From contig CAUJHX010000182.1 of assembly GCA_963204795.1 (NCBI GenBank), positions 1-56,902 of the forward strand: a stretch of DNA of 56,902 nt. Direction: 5' to 3'. The DNA is from Pseudomonadota bacterium. Lineage in GTDB: Bacteria > Pseudomonadota > Gammaproteobacteria > Steroidobacterales > Steroidobacteraceae. The notes below the pieces were generated by a model, which saw nothing but the letters and a program-made list of their open reading frames with translations, was not told the origin of the DNA and searched no databases. Shown piece after piece: positions 35,944 through 44,151 of this stretch (position 1 is its first letter; each line of letters begins with the position of its first letter). The position numbers and the translations under genes were made by a program.

Positions 35944-36767
35944 CGCCTGCTGCTCCAGATGTAGTACGCCGCCGCCGCTCCGCCGAGCGCGAGCGCGGCG
36001 CCGGCCATCATCTGCCAAGGCACCGCGCCGCCAAGCTCGCCCTTCCAGTACGGCAGCAGGTACGCTTCGAGCATTGCCCGCTGCTGCTTCGAGCCGAGGT
36101 TGTAGTGCGGCACATCCACGTGCCCAGAGTCGTCGGTGCCACGCAACCAGAAGCCGGACTTGCCGATCTGCCACGCTCCGCCCTTGGGCTCGAACATGGG
36201 AGGTCGAGCCTCGACAGGCTCTGCCTTCAGTCCGCTCGGCGCGAGCACCTGCTGCTCGAAGCACTCGGTGCCCGACTGCAGGACCCCGGCCGAGCCGACC
36301 TTCATGCCCGGCTGGTGCGCCGTGAGCGTCGCGTAGAGCATCTTGCCGGCGGCGGCGTCTTGCAGTGCCTTGATGAACCCCGTCTTCCCGCTGCCGAAGC
36401 ATGTGTCCATCATCACGACGGCGCTCGTGCGCGCGCGGTCGGAGTCGTTGTTGAGCATCGGGTTCAGGAACCCGTGCGCCGCGCTGAAGCCCAGGAAGGC
36501 GACGCGGTTCACCTTCACGCCCTTCACGTACTTGGCGAGCAGGCGATCCATGACACTGCCATCGGGGCCGCGGAGCGCCTGCCACATGCTGGAGAACGCC
36601 GTCGAGCAGTACTTGTCCGTGCCGCCGCAGCCGAGGCCCATGGAGACGGGGTCGAGGCCGATGAGCAAGATCGGACCGGGCCAGTCCAGATCGGCTTCTG
36701 CTTGGCTTGCTGCCGCCTTCAAATAGAACACGACATCGGTCGCGCCCTGCGGGATCTGCACGGTCAT
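35940..36767 (-). CDS. Tail-anchored alpha/beta-hydrolase-like protein
   Basis: A 275-residue protein. A nucleophile-elbow-like FLGFSAAHGF (Ser95) follows a strand-loop start (GPILLIGLDPVSMG). Later segments include VVMMDTCFGSG and YATLTAHQPG. A C-terminal transmembrane helix (MMAGAALALGGAAAAYYI) ends in SSRR. It resembles the 37224-37892 protein in elbow and anchor and is probably a diverged paralogue; the catalytic acid and His are not certain. Confidence 0.65.
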   Translation of the reverse strand: MTVQIPQGATDVVFYLKAAASQAEADLDWPGPILLIGLDPVSMGLGCGGTDKYCSTAFSSMWQALRGPDGSVMDRLLAKYVKGVKVNRVAFLGFSAAHGFLNPMLNNDSDRARTSAVVMMDTCFGSGKTGFIKALQDAAAGKMLYATLTAHQPGMKVGSAGVLQSGTECFEQQVLAPSGLKAEPVEARPPMFEPKGGAWQIGKSGFWLRGTDDSGHVDVPHYNLGSKQQRAMLEAYLLPYWKGELGGAVPWQMMAGAALALGGAAAAYYIWSSRR

Positions 36768-36970
36768 CTCAGCGTGTCCCGGGTTGCCGCAACAACAATG
36801 AGCGCAGCAACCCCGAAGCACAGTGCGCAGAGGGCCGCTCTGAGATCCCGTTCCTGCTGGCGGAGATTCGATACGAATGGGTCAAAACACGCGCCCCAGT
36901 AAAGAGCCGCGCATAGCGGGAGTAGCCACACCAAGCGGCCTGCCTTGCGCGCGTCCTTGTGCGGATCCAT
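36764..36970 (-). CDS. 68-aa two-helix membrane protein
   Basis: MDPHKDARKAGRLVWLLPLC; hydrophobic helices at LVWLLPLCAALYWGACF and LCALCFGVAALIVVAATRDT, separated by a charged loop with RQQERDL. Possible holin or antiholin by size and topology, unproven. Couples to both neighbours. Confidence 0.6.
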   Translation of the reverse strand: MDPHKDARKAGRLVWLLPLCAALYWGACFDPFVSNLRQQERDLRAALCALCFGVAALIVVAATRDTLR

Positions 36971-37224
36971 CAGACCTCCCTGATCCACCCGCTGCCCGTG
37001 TACCGGAAGCGGCGCACCAACGGCTTGTTGACGCCTTGCAGTCTCATGTTGTCGGCAATCCATCCAGTCTCGAAGTCGGCCTGCCAGGCGTTGCCGTAGA
37101 ACGGACCCTTCGTCGGTCCCTGCACCCACTGGCCACCCGCCGTCGAGCCGCCCCAGGTGGGAACGATCCACTTCCAAGAATCGACGTAGTACCAAGAATT
37201 GTACAGACTCGTGGGGTCGGGCAT
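36970..37224 (-). CDS. 84-aa Trp-rich protein
   Basis: MPDPTSLYNSWYYVDSWKWI; many aromatic and Gly residues (PTWGGSTAGGQWVQGP, FYGNAWQADFETGWI), a beta-rich composition like carbohydrate- or wall-binding modules. TGATG coupling to the hydrolase upstream. Function unknown. Confidence 0.65.
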   Translation of the reverse strand: MPDPTSLYNSWYYVDSWKWIVPTWGGSTAGGQWVQGPTKGPFYGNAWQADFETGWIADNMRLQGVNKPLVRRFRYTGSGWIREV

Positions 37225-37892
37225 CAGCGTCTCCTTGCGATGAAGATTGCGGCAGCGAGCCCTATGCCGGCAAGCGCAAGTCCCGCCGCCACATGTGCCA
37301 GGCCAGCGCCCTTGCCAATCCAGGGCGCGATCAGCTCGCTCACGACGGCAGGCCCGACGGTGTTCTGCTGTGCTCCATGGTCGCCGTTCGCGTAGCCGCG
37401 CACGAACACCCCGGGGCCGGCGCCCACGGCGGCGGCGATGGCGTTCGAGCAGATCCCTGGGCCCGGGTGAGCCGCCGAGTAGGTCATCACCAGGCGCTTG
37501 GCCGACGGGTTGGCGTTGGCCTCCTGGCCGTAGGCGATCACGCCGCCGTAGGGCGCCAGGTTGCACTGGCTGCCCGAGTTGCCGTAGAGCCCGTCGAGGA
37601 AGATGGCGGCGCTGATGGCGCTCCGGGCGGACGGGTCGCGAAGGTAGTACCGGAGCGCCCAGGCGCCCGCGCTGAAGCCCAGGAGCACCAGCGGATCACC
37701 TCGGGACCACCCGGGGGCAAAACGCGCCATGAAGGCGTCCAGCGTCGGGAACTTGGACGCCAGCCCGCTCTTCTCGTCGTAGACCTCGGACAAGCCGGGC
37801 TCGTAGACGACGACCACCTCGGCGCCGGGCATGGCCTGCTGGAGCTTCGCGCCGGTGCTCTTGCCTCCATGGATCAGGACGACCGTGGTCAT
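37224..37892 (-). CDS. Tail-anchored alpha/beta hydrolase
   Basis: A 222-residue protein. VVLIHGG at the N terminus is the oxyanion-hole strand and LLGFSAGAWALRYYL carries the nucleophile Ser74 in GFSAG. A conserved-looking DG...G and a HG late in the chain (NGDHGAQQN) may complete the triad. C-terminal transmembrane helix (AGLALAGIGLAAAIFIA) and RRR tail. Likely esterase or lipase acting at a membrane. Confidence 0.75.
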   Translation of the reverse strand: MTTVVLIHGGKSTGAKLQQAMPGAEVVVVYEPGLSEVYDEKSGLASKFPTLDAFMARFAPGWSRGDPLVLLGFSAGAWALRYYLRDPSARSAISAAIFLDGLYGNSGSQCNLAPYGGVIAYGQEANANPSAKRLVMTYSAAHPGPGICSNAIAAAVGAGPGVFVRGYANGDHGAQQNTVGPAVVSELIAPWIGKGAGLAHVAAGLALAGIGLAAAIFIARRR

Positions 37893-37896
37893 ATGC

Positions 37897-38076
37897 CTAG
37901 CCCGTGCAGTTCACGTTCGCGCTGTTCACGCGGGACGTCCAGTAATCTGTGGCATATGCGCCACGACGACCCAGGGGAAACCCCCGGGGAAGTGCCGCGT
38001 GGGCGTGCGCTCGATGGCCGACTTGTGCCCGGTTCCGAAGGTCCAGTGAAGCCTGGTGGATCCACCCCGGATCCAT
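37897..38076 (-). CDS. 59-aa protein
   Basis: MDPGWIHQASLDLRNRAQVG; overlaps the M15 stop as TGATG and ends 4 nt before the hydrolase start. Basic and His-rich, with a Cys near the C terminus (SANVNCTG). Coding status depends on the coupling. A competing plus-strand leaderless start (37956) was rejected. Confidence 0.45.
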   Translation of the reverse strand: MDPGWIHQASLDLRNRAQVGHRAHAHAALPRGFPLGRRGAYATDYWTSRVNSANVNCTG

Positions 38077-38624
38077 CACCGTTTCCCAGCATATGCGCGC
38101 CAAACCATGGCTCCGGCCACGATCAGGCCGGTCGCGGCCAGCCCGACGCCGACGGCCGCCCAGTTGCCACGCGCCGACTTTGCGAGGTATTCCCGCCGGA
38201 TAGCCTCGCATTCTTCGAGCGATACATCGCCCGGACAGAGGCTTTCCGGAACGACCTGGGCGCCGCCGGACCACTGGAAGTGACGGGCGTCGCCGCAGGC
38301 TCCGAACTGCGTCCAGCGACCGCCCCACGTGCCGCCCCAGTCCTCCCAGAGATGCCCGAGCTTGGCGTAGTTCGCGCAGGTGCTCGGGCTGATGTCGATG
38401 TCGAGCGCGCGCCCGATCACGTGGAACGACTTGCACATGCCGGCGCCGGTCGTGCCCGGCCCCTGCGCCTTGAGCATCTGCTGCGTCGCGCAGGTGCGCC
38501 CCGCTCCGTTCTTGCCAACGCTCGGCTTCAAGCCCATCTGCTCTGCCGCGAGCAGCAAGTCCTCGAACGCACGACGCGCGTCGGGAACGATGTCGTCGAT
38601 GGAATGGGTGGGCTCGAAGCTCAT
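38076..38624 (-). CDS. Tail-anchored M15-type peptidase
   Basis: A 182-residue protein. The zinc-binding pattern SFHVIGRALDID (His68, Asp75) and RHFQW (His115) is that of D-Ala-D-Ala carboxypeptidases and L-Ala-D-Glu endopeptidases of family M15 used by phages. The substrate is peptidoglycan cross-bridges. C-terminal membrane helix (AAVGVGLAATGLIVAGAMVW) and basic tail (AYAGKR). ATGA-coupled to the kinase-like gene. Confidence 0.88.
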   Translation of the reverse strand: MSFEPTHSIDDIVPDARRAFEDLLLAAEQMGLKPSVGKNGAGRTCATQQMLKAQGPGTTGAGMCKSFHVIGRALDIDISPSTCANYAKLGHLWEDWGGTWGGRWTQFGACGDARHFQWSGGAQVVPESLCPGDVSLEECEAIRREYLAKSARGNWAAVGVGLAATGLIVAGAMVWRAYAGKR

Positions 38625-40585
38625 TTGCCGTGCCCGGCCTCGTACCCGCCGACGATCCTGAAGTCGTCCTTGCGTGGATCGGTCGTGACCGCGCGGTCGT
38701 GCTTGCCGTTCTTCGCGCCGATGCGCGCGAGCTGCTTGGCCTTCGTGAGCGTGAGCGGCTTCACGTTGACCTGGCGCAGCGGCTTCGTCCCGCTCATCTC
38801 GAAGACGTAGAAGGCGCGGGCGTTTTCGGTGAACTTTGGTCGGAGCGGGCCGACCCTCTGCTCCACCCAATCTCGGGTGTAGCGTTCGCCTTCGCTTTGG
38901 AGAAAGGGAGAATCCGGGATCACGACCCACTCACCGCCATCGCGATCCACCAGCAGCTCTCTCTGTCCTTTCGGAGGCATTTTCTGGGCGACAACTCTCC
39001 GGCGCGTGTTCATCTCCATTGCATTCAGCTTCTCGTAGTACAGCGGGTCTTCGACGAGGTGATCCATCGCGATCTCGGTCGCGATCCCCAAGTCCTGCGT
39101 GTGCTCCAGCTCGACCTCGACACCACGCGCGAGCTGCTCCGGGTCGAAGTCCTCCGGGCTCATGCCGGAAGCGAGCCCGCCCTGCAGGTGCTCACGGAAC
39201 GGCGAGTACGCGTCGTTCACGCGGAGTCGGAGATCGACGCCTTCGTCCTCGGGCTCGTCTCGCGTGTGGCCGTCGTACACGACCAGCCGGTCCCCGCTCC
39301 ACCCGAGGTTGCCAGCGTGCACGTCGTCGAGTCCGTACTCATGGACCGCCTCGCGGGCGCCCGCAGCGGCGGGTATGCCTTCCCAGTGCCAGGTGTCTCT
39401 CAGCATCTTCACGGCAGCTGGCGGCATGCGTGCCGTTGTCGCGTCTGACGGCGTCCCGTCGTCGGAGAACAAGGGTTCCACTTCGTCGCGCAGCACCGCG
39501 ACGTACTCCTCGCCGGTGTCGTCGTCGGTGACGAGGGCGACCTTGTCGATCTTGACGACGCCCTTGCTGGCGGGACTGTTCGGCCGCTTCTGCTCCGACT
39601 TCATCTTCGTCCAGAAGGACAGCTCCTCGTCGCCACCGCCATGGGCACGGAACGAGCTGAGCTTGATCACTTTGCCAGGCTCGGACGCCGTGACGCAGCC
39701 GAATGCCCCGCAGCCGATGATGCGACCGACCTTGGCGCCCAGCGCCCGCTGAAGGCTGTCGCCCTTGTCCGCGATCAGGCGGGACCACTCGTTGAACGTG
39801 GGCTCGTATTCGCCTCGCCTTGTCTGCCGCTCTCGGTTCACGCGAAGCTCCTTGTCCGGTCCTGGAGCGTCCATCTTGTAGTCCGCGTCGTAGATCACCA
39901 GGCGCCCGCCGTGCCACCCGATGTTCCCGAGGTGCACGTCGCCGAGCCGGTACTCGTTGGTGGCCACGAGCACCGGATCGAGCAGCTTGTCCATGCCGAT
40001 GGCCTGCACTATGTCCTCCGCCATCCACCGCAGCTCATCCGGCGTGATCGCTCCCTCCGGGATCTCTCCGAGACCAGCATCGACCGTGGCAGGGGTCGGC
40101 ACCAGCATGGCATAGCCCGGATCATCCGGGTGAGGGACGGTTGCCGTGAACGGTTCGACCGCGTCACGCAGCACCACCATGTACTTCTGGTCGGTCTGCT
40201 CATCGGTCACGACCCATACGTGATCGACCTTCACGACGCCCTCCGACGCGGGACTCTGCGGCCGACGCTGTTCGGCCTTCATCTTCGTCCAGAACTTCAG
40301 TTCTTCGTCGTCGGCCCACGTGTCGCCTTCAGGCAGGGGCGAGAGTTTGATCACCTTCTTGGGCGATGACTCCGCTGTGCAGCCGTAGTAACCGCACCCC
40401 AAGATCCTGCCGATGCGCACACCAAGCGCTCGCTGTAACGACTCCCCCTTCCGCGACAGCAGGCTTGCCCAGGTGTCGAAGGACTTCTGACCATACTTCC
40501 CGACCGGCTTGCCCTTGCGCTGTTTCGGCCGCTCCTTGGTGGGACGCCCGACTACGTCCTCGGCGTTCTCGACGTACCACGACAT
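38621..40585 (-). CDS. Tandem kinase-like protein with DUF5661-like module
   Basis: A 654-residue protein. Two homologous halves each carry a Gly-rich loop (LGCGYYGCT at 62-70; GCGAFGCVTA at 291-300), a following KVIKLS lysine, VVLRD/AVLRD strands, and a catalytic-loop-like DVHLGNIGW (216-224) / DVHAGNLGW (421-429) with DAD or DGH in place of DFG. This is a protein-kinase-like fold in duplicate, with altered catalytic residues. Residues ~479-520 (DPEQLARGVEVELEHTQDLG and DPLYYEKL) match the DUF5661-type phage segment. Probably a virion or envelope-associated kinase or pseudokinase. Leaderless start (TAGAAT + 6 nt). Confidence 0.7.
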   Translation of the reverse strand: MSWYVENAEDVVGRPTKERPKQRKGKPVGKYGQKSFDTWASLLSRKGESLQRALGVRIGRILGCGYYGCTAESSPKKVIKLSPLPEGDTWADDEELKFWTKMKAEQRRPQSPASEGVVKVDHVWVVTDEQTDQKYMVVLRDAVEPFTATVPHPDDPGYAMLVPTPATVDAGLGEIPEGAITPDELRWMAEDIVQAIGMDKLLDPVLVATNEYRLGDVHLGNIGWHGGRLVIYDADYKMDAPGPDKELRVNRERQTRRGEYEPTFNEWSRLIADKGDSLQRALGAKVGRIIGCGAFGCVTASEPGKVIKLSSFRAHGGGDEELSFWTKMKSEQKRPNSPASKGVVKIDKVALVTDDDTGEEYVAVLRDEVEPLFSDDGTPSDATTARMPPAAVKMLRDTWHWEGIPAAAGAREAVHEYGLDDVHAGNLGWSGDRLVVYDGHTRDEPEDEGVDLRLRVNDAYSPFREHLQGGLASGMSPEDFDPEQLARGVEVELEHTQDLGIATEIAMDHLVEDPLYYEKLNAMEMNTRRRVVAQKMPPKGQRELLVDRDGGEWVVIPDSPFLQSEGERYTRDWVEQRVGPLRPKFTENARAFYVFEMSGTKPLRQVNVKPLTLTKAKQLARIGAKNGKHDRAVTTDPRKDDFRIVGGYEAGHGK

Positions 40586-40591
40586 GGCCGG

Positions 40592-40638
40592 ATTCTACTT
40601 GACAGCGAGTAGCGGTGACCAGCCTGAGCGGGTATCCT
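40592..40638. promoter_or_regulatory. Divergent leaderless promoters
   Basis: Minus: TAGAAT (40592-40597), 6 nt, then the ATG at 40583-40585. Plus: TATCCT (40633-40638), 6 nt, then the ATG at 40645. The 59-nt gap holds both, with no ribosome-binding site for either gene; TTGACA at 40599-40604 does not fit either -10 box by spacing. Confidence 0.55.
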
Positions 40639-40644
40639 GCGGAT

Positions 40645-41493
40645 ATGCCACTGACTCCAGCCTGGTATCAGGACAAAGCTGACTCCCTCGTGCACGCCTG
40701 GCGCATGAACTACGGGGTCGATCCATCACTTCAAGGCATCACGCTAGCCTTGTCCGTCGCGATCTTCGAGACGCGCGCGGGCGACGCTTGGCCCGGAGAG
40801 CACAACTGGGGCGCCACGACCTTGCGCGCGCTCAACGCCGCCGAGAAAGCGGCGGTCAAGGGCGCCGGGGTCGTGCCGACCGTCGGGTCCGGTCACCCAG
40901 AGCGCGCCAAGGCCGCGCAGGCGGCCATCGTTGCCGCGGGGCTCCCTTTGCCGCAAGGCAACATTCACTGCGACAGCGCGCCGAGCATCGGCGCCTACTT
41001 CGTGTGGTTCGCGTCGTTCCCGAACGACGTCGAGGGCGCCGCGTACTTCCTGAAGCTGCTCGCTGGGCTCACACAGCCGAAGCCCGCGCGCGCGGTGCTC
41101 ATGTCGGACACCGGCACGGAGGTGCAGCTCGCGACCGCCATGTACTTCTCGGGCTACTACACGGGCTTCTACAAGAAGGCCTCGATGTACGTGAGGACGG
41201 GAACCGGCTGGAAGGAACTCGCGGCGGGCGAGACAGCACCCGAGGGTTCAGCCGTCAGGAAGGGAGCCGACCTGAACATCGCGGCGTACTCTTCGGGCCT
41301 GCAGAAGATCACTCCCGGGATCAGGCAAGCGCTCGCGTCGTGGCATATGCCTTCAGGGGAGCCAACGGAAGACCCGGCTCCGGATCTCGGCCCGCCGCAC
41401 GCGCCGACAGATCCGGCTCCGCCGATGATCCCCTGGGACGTCGACTGGGACGAGCTAGTGCGCGCCCGCGACGAGTGGATCAAGGACCACTAG
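40645..41493 (+). CDS. Glucosaminidase-like wall hydrolase candidate
   Basis: A 282-residue protein. ITLALSVAIFETRAGDAWPG then EHNWGATT recalls the catalytic Glu and NWG motif of phage glucosaminidase or lysozyme-superfamily proteins ('..iE.s.g.....NWG...'). The middle lacks a second clear motif. The C-terminal tail is Pro-rich (PAPDLGPPHAPTDPAPPMIP). No signal or anchor. Leaderless ATG. Confidence 0.6.
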   Translation: MPLTPAWYQDKADSLVHAWRMNYGVDPSLQGITLALSVAIFETRAGDAWPGEHNWGATTLRALNAAEKAAVKGAGVVPTVGSGHPERAKAAQAAIVAAGLPLPQGNIHCDSAPSIGAYFVWFASFPNDVEGAAYFLKLLAGLTQPKPARAVLMSDTGTEVQLATAMYFSGYYTGFYKKASMYVRTGTGWKELAAGETAPEGSAVRKGADLNIAAYSSGLQKITPGIRQALASWHMPSGEPTEDPAPDLGPPHAPTDPAPPMIPWDVDWDELVRARDEWIKDH

Positions 41494-41508
41494 CCAAGAA
41501 CGGGAGGC

Positions 41509-41541
41509 GGCTCCCCAGGCCCGGAGAGAACCTGGGGAGCC
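41509..41541. terminator. Bidirectional terminator-like hairpin
   Basis: GGCTCCCCAGG (41509-41519) pairs perfectly with 41531-41541 around an 11-nt loop, between convergent genes. No long T-run on either side, so termination may be partial or assisted. Confidence 0.6.
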
Positions 41542-41566
41542 AGCGAGATTTACGCGAGCGTCACGC

Positions 41567-41998
41567 TCACGGAGGGGGAATGACGGCGATGCCGATCAGT
41601 TCGAGCGCGCAGACGCGAGCGCCCTGCGACGCCCCTGCGACCTCCACGCCCACGACTCCGAGGGGCGGGGTCAGCACGGCGGGCATGGTCTGCGCGCGCT
41701 GTGCCGCGAGGGCTTCCGGGCCGGTGGCCATGTAGACCGATCCCGACAGGGAGGCGGGAGGCGCGGCGGCGGGGCCGGACAGCACCGGGACCACGTTCGC
41801 GCTCGGGGCGTACTCGATCCGGATGGTGAACGAGTACCCGTCACCAGCGCCGGCGAGGTCCACCGCAGTGATGCTCTGGCCGCCCAGGGCAACGATGGCC
41901 GCGATGGCCGCGGTGAATCCGGCTGCCAGCGTGGCAGGATCTGAGCCGTTCACGAGGGTGACGCTCGGCAGTGCAGTGACGACATATCCCCAGCGCAT
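41567..41998 (-). CDS. 143-aa Ala/Val-rich beta protein
   Basis: MRWGYVVTALPSVTLVNGSD; strands and Ala-rich helices (LAAGFTAAIAAIVALGGQSI), weakly hydrophobic, no Cys or charged motif. Composition fits a small virion or tail-tube-like protein. Preceded by GAAGGAGAAA. Confidence 0.6.
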   Translation of the reverse strand: MRWGYVVTALPSVTLVNGSDPATLAAGFTAAIAAIVALGGQSITAVDLAGAGDGYSFTIRIEYAPSANVVPVLSGPAAAPPASLSGSVYMATGPEALAAQRAQTMPAVLTPPLGVVGVEVAGASQGARVCALELIGIAVIPPP

Positions 41999-42044
41999 GT
42001 GTTTTTCTCCTTCGGGTTGCGGGGGCTAGGTTTTCACGGCCCGC

Positions 42045-42341
42045 TCAGGAACGCAAGGCCCTGATCGCCAGCACCACCGCCGGGATCCCAAGGCTCACGC
42101 CGGCGACCTTCGCGAAGCCATATTCCTCGATGGCTTCGAGGTAGGCCGACCCCATCAGCACCAAGCCGACGTTGAACGCGACCCAAGTCCCGACCTCTTC
42201 CGGGATCGTCGGCTCGTACTGGAAGGCTTTCTCTTCCTCCACCCAGCCCTGGGACGCCGCCCAGCCCAGTGTCACCCCGCCGACGATGGCCGACGCGCCG
42301 AGGACGTAGAGCTTGGTCTGCTCACCTTGCTGAGACGACAC
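42045..42341 (-). CDS. 98-aa membrane protein
   Basis: Starts at GTG (42341). Three hydrophobic segments: YVLGASAIVGGVTLGWA, WVAFNVGLVLMGSAYLE and VAGVSLGIPAVVLAIRAL. Multi-pass small membrane protein of unknown role; overlaps the upstream gene by 20 nt. Confidence 0.6.
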   Translation of the reverse strand: MSSQQGEQTKLYVLGASAIVGGVTLGWAASQGWVEEEKAFQYEPTIPEEVGTWVAFNVGLVLMGSAYLEAIEEYGFAKVAGVSLGIPAVVLAIRALRS

Positions 42342-42543
42342 GCTGCACCCCGCACGGATGATGGATCAGCCAGACCGCGGCTGGCGCGCCGAGTTTGCGC
42401 CCGCACATGGGGCAGAGCGTGCACGATGGGCAAGTGCGAATGGGGCCAAGCGGCACCGTGTGCGCAGCGCCGCACTTGCCGTCGTTGCAGATCCCGCAGA
42501 TCAGGCACGGGGAGCAGCAGTGCTCAGCCGTCGAGGACGTCAA
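42322..42543 (-). CDS. Cys-rich 73-aa protein
   Basis: CCSPCLICGICNDGKCG followed by CPSCTLCPMCGRK: nine or more cysteines in two groups, a probable double zinc site. ATGA-coupled to the upstream 68-aa gene. Confidence 0.65.
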   Translation of the reverse strand: MTSSTAEHCCSPCLICGICNDGKCGAAHTVPLGPIRTCPSCTLCPMCGRKLGAPAAVWLIHHPCGVQRVVSAR

Positions 42544-42746
42544 CGGCGCAGCCCATATGTCTTCAGCGCATCGCCGAACTCCCGATAGGCCGCCGCCAAG
42601 TGCTGCGCTGTCTTCAGCATCGACATCGCCTGCTCTTCGTTGTCCTCCGCCGCGGCTCGACGCGAGAGCGCCTGCGCATCCTCCATGGCCTCGAAAATGC
42701 GGTCGTCCAGCGCGCGAAGTTGTTTCTCTGTCGGATTTCGCTTCAT
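42540..42746 (-). CDS. 68-aa helical protein
   Basis: MKRNPTEKQLRALDDRIFEA; two long amphipathic helices (AMEDAQALSRRAAAEDNEEQ). Small coiled-coil type. Function unknown. Confidence 0.65.
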   Translation of the reverse strand: MKRNPTEKQLRALDDRIFEAMEDAQALSRRAAAEDNEEQAMSMLKTAQHLAAAYREFGDALKTYGLRR

Positions 42747-42750
42747 GTTG

Positions 42751-43338
42751 TCATCCCATCTCGATCTGCACCGGCAGCAGCGCGAACTTCGCCGGATCCG
42801 GCTGACGGAAGCCGCACGCCTGCTTCACGTTCGCGGGCACACGGATCACTCGACCTCCCTCGCACCACTTGTCGGCGGGGCCAGTGTTCTTGATGACGTG
42901 CTTCATGCCGCGCGCGGCGAGCCAGGCGGCAGCCGGGACGACCTGCATCTTCGGCCCCTTGTCGCTGGGCGCGAGCTGCCACACGCCGAACGCCACCGGG
43001 CCAGTGGCCGTGCCGATCTTCTGTCCGCGGCCGACGTACTGGCCCTCGACCACCGACGGTTCGATGCCCTCGTACATCAGGAACACCGGCTCGTTGGTGA
43101 CGGCGAGGTGCACGAAGCGTTCACCGACGGCGACCACCTTCGCGGGGGCCGTGGCATATGCCGGCGTGGAGACTGGAGTCCCGATGGCATCTGTGGGGTC
43201 GCACACCAAGAACTGGTTCGGGCCGCCGCAGCGAGACACGGTGCCCTCCTTCAGGATCGCGCGGTGGGGACGAAAGGCTCCGCGGACGAGCGCGAGCGCG
43301 CCGAGGCCCATGAACACGAACGGCATGACGGCAGCCAT
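42751..43338 (-). CDS. Membrane-anchored M23-like domain protein
   Basis: A 195-residue protein. N-terminal hydrophobic helix (AAVMPFVFMGLGALALV), then a beta-barrel-like stretch (VVAVGERFVHLAVTNEPVFL ... EGQYVGRGQKIGTATGPVAF) with the G..V..GQ.IG order of LytM/M23 peptidases. The zinc ligands HxH are replaced (FGVWQLAP), so it is likely inactive and may only bind peptidoglycan. Leaderless start. Confidence 0.55.
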   Translation of the reverse strand: MAAVMPFVFMGLGALALVRGAFRPHRAILKEGTVSRCGGPNQFLVCDPTDAIGTPVSTPAYATAPAKVVAVGERFVHLAVTNEPVFLMYEGIEPSVVEGQYVGRGQKIGTATGPVAFGVWQLAPSDKGPKMQVVPAAAWLAARGMKHVIKNTGPADKWCEGGRVIRVPANVKQACGFRQPDPAKFALLPVQIEMG

Positions 43339-43344
43339 GCCCAG

Positions 43345-43350
43345 AGCCTA
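43345..43350 (-). promoter_or_regulatory. -10 box of leaderless promoter
   Basis: Minus-strand TAGGCT, 6 nt (CTGGGC), then ATG at 43336-43338. Confidence 0.5.
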
Positions 43351-43365
43351 CTACAAGCCCCTTGG

Positions 43366-44094
43366 CTAGTCCTGGTCTTCCTCGTGTCGGCCTTCCTGGT
43401 CGGCCCTCTCCCACTCCTCGAAGGCTTCTGCGTCCCCCCAAAGCTCCTCGATCTTCTTCCCGAGCGTCCCACCGGCCAACGGAACCGTCCCGAGGTCACC
43501 GCCGTCGCCCGGGGTGGCAAAGAACGCCCGGATCACCTCGCTGCGCGGGATCGTCATGTCGGCCGGATCGTACGCGTCGTAGAGGATCTGAGCGCTCTCG
43601 TACTTGCCAGCGATGTAGCGCAGGCTCTCCTCTTCCCGTTCGTTCAGATCGAACGACAGCCGATCTTCCTCGGACTCGTCCGGACTGATCTGCTGCTGAA
43701 GCTCACGAACGAGCCTGTCCAGCTCGCCGCTGTTGAGCCTCTCGTTCTGGCGCTGCAGCTCCGCGATGGCCATGGCGATCTCGTCGGGCGACGCCAGCTC
43801 GTGGTCGGTGGCCTTCACGTACAGCGCCTTGGCGGGCCCGTTGCCCTGCGCATATTCCCCGAGCAGCCGAATCGCGTTTCCCGACAGCGCGATGCCCTCG
43901 GCATCCAGGTCAAACACGTCGGCGTTGACCGCGAAGTGGTGTCTCTTGGCATATGGCGTCGGGGGGACCTCGGGATCGAACCTCCCGCGCTCTTCCTTGG
44001 CCACTATCCTGTGCAGCCGGCGCTGCGTGTCGCGTCGTTTCCGGCGCTGCGTGTCGCGTCGTTTCCGGCGTGGAGGCGGGGGGGGCGTTGCCAT
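43366..44094 (-). CDS. 242-aa protein with tandem basic repeat
   Basis: The basic N terminus contains a direct 24-bp duplication (44021-44044 and 44045-44068) encoding RRKRRDTQ twice. The middle has VNADVFDLDAEGIALSGNAI and LYVKATDHELASPDEIAMAI, and the C-terminal half is very acidic (ESEEDRLSFDLNEREEESLR; end ERADQEGRHEEDQD). Probably a structural or scaffold protein; function unknown. Leaderless ATG. Confidence 0.7.
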   Translation of the reverse strand: MATPPPPPRRKRRDTQRRKRRDTQRRLHRIVAKEERGRFDPEVPPTPYAKRHHFAVNADVFDLDAEGIALSGNAIRLLGEYAQGNGPAKALYVKATDHELASPDEIAMAIAELQRQNERLNSGELDRLVRELQQQISPDESEEDRLSFDLNEREEESLRYIAGKYESAQILYDAYDPADMTIPRSEVIRAFFATPGDGGDLGTVPLAGGTLGKKIEELWGDAEAFEEWERADQEGRHEEDQD

Positions 44095-44101
44095 GCCCCG
44101 A

Positions 44102-44107
44102 ACGATA
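44102..44107 (-). promoter_or_regulatory. -10 box of leaderless promoter
   Basis: Minus-strand TATCGT, 7 nt (TCGGGGC), then ATG at 44092-44094. The divergent gene at 44152 has only a weak CACGAT (44139-44144) at the corresponding position. Confidence 0.45.
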
Positions 44108-44151
44108 CCCGAGCTTGCAGAGCTGGCCCAGCCGGTGGCACGATTAGGGGC

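Noticed and set aside
37293-38810. 505-codon plus-strand frame, including a leaderless-looking start at 37956 (TAATCT, 7 nt, ATG)
   Set aside because: Overlaps the well-supported M15 peptidase and alpha/beta hydrolase on the minus strand, and its protein is Arg/Ala/Pro-rich without structure.
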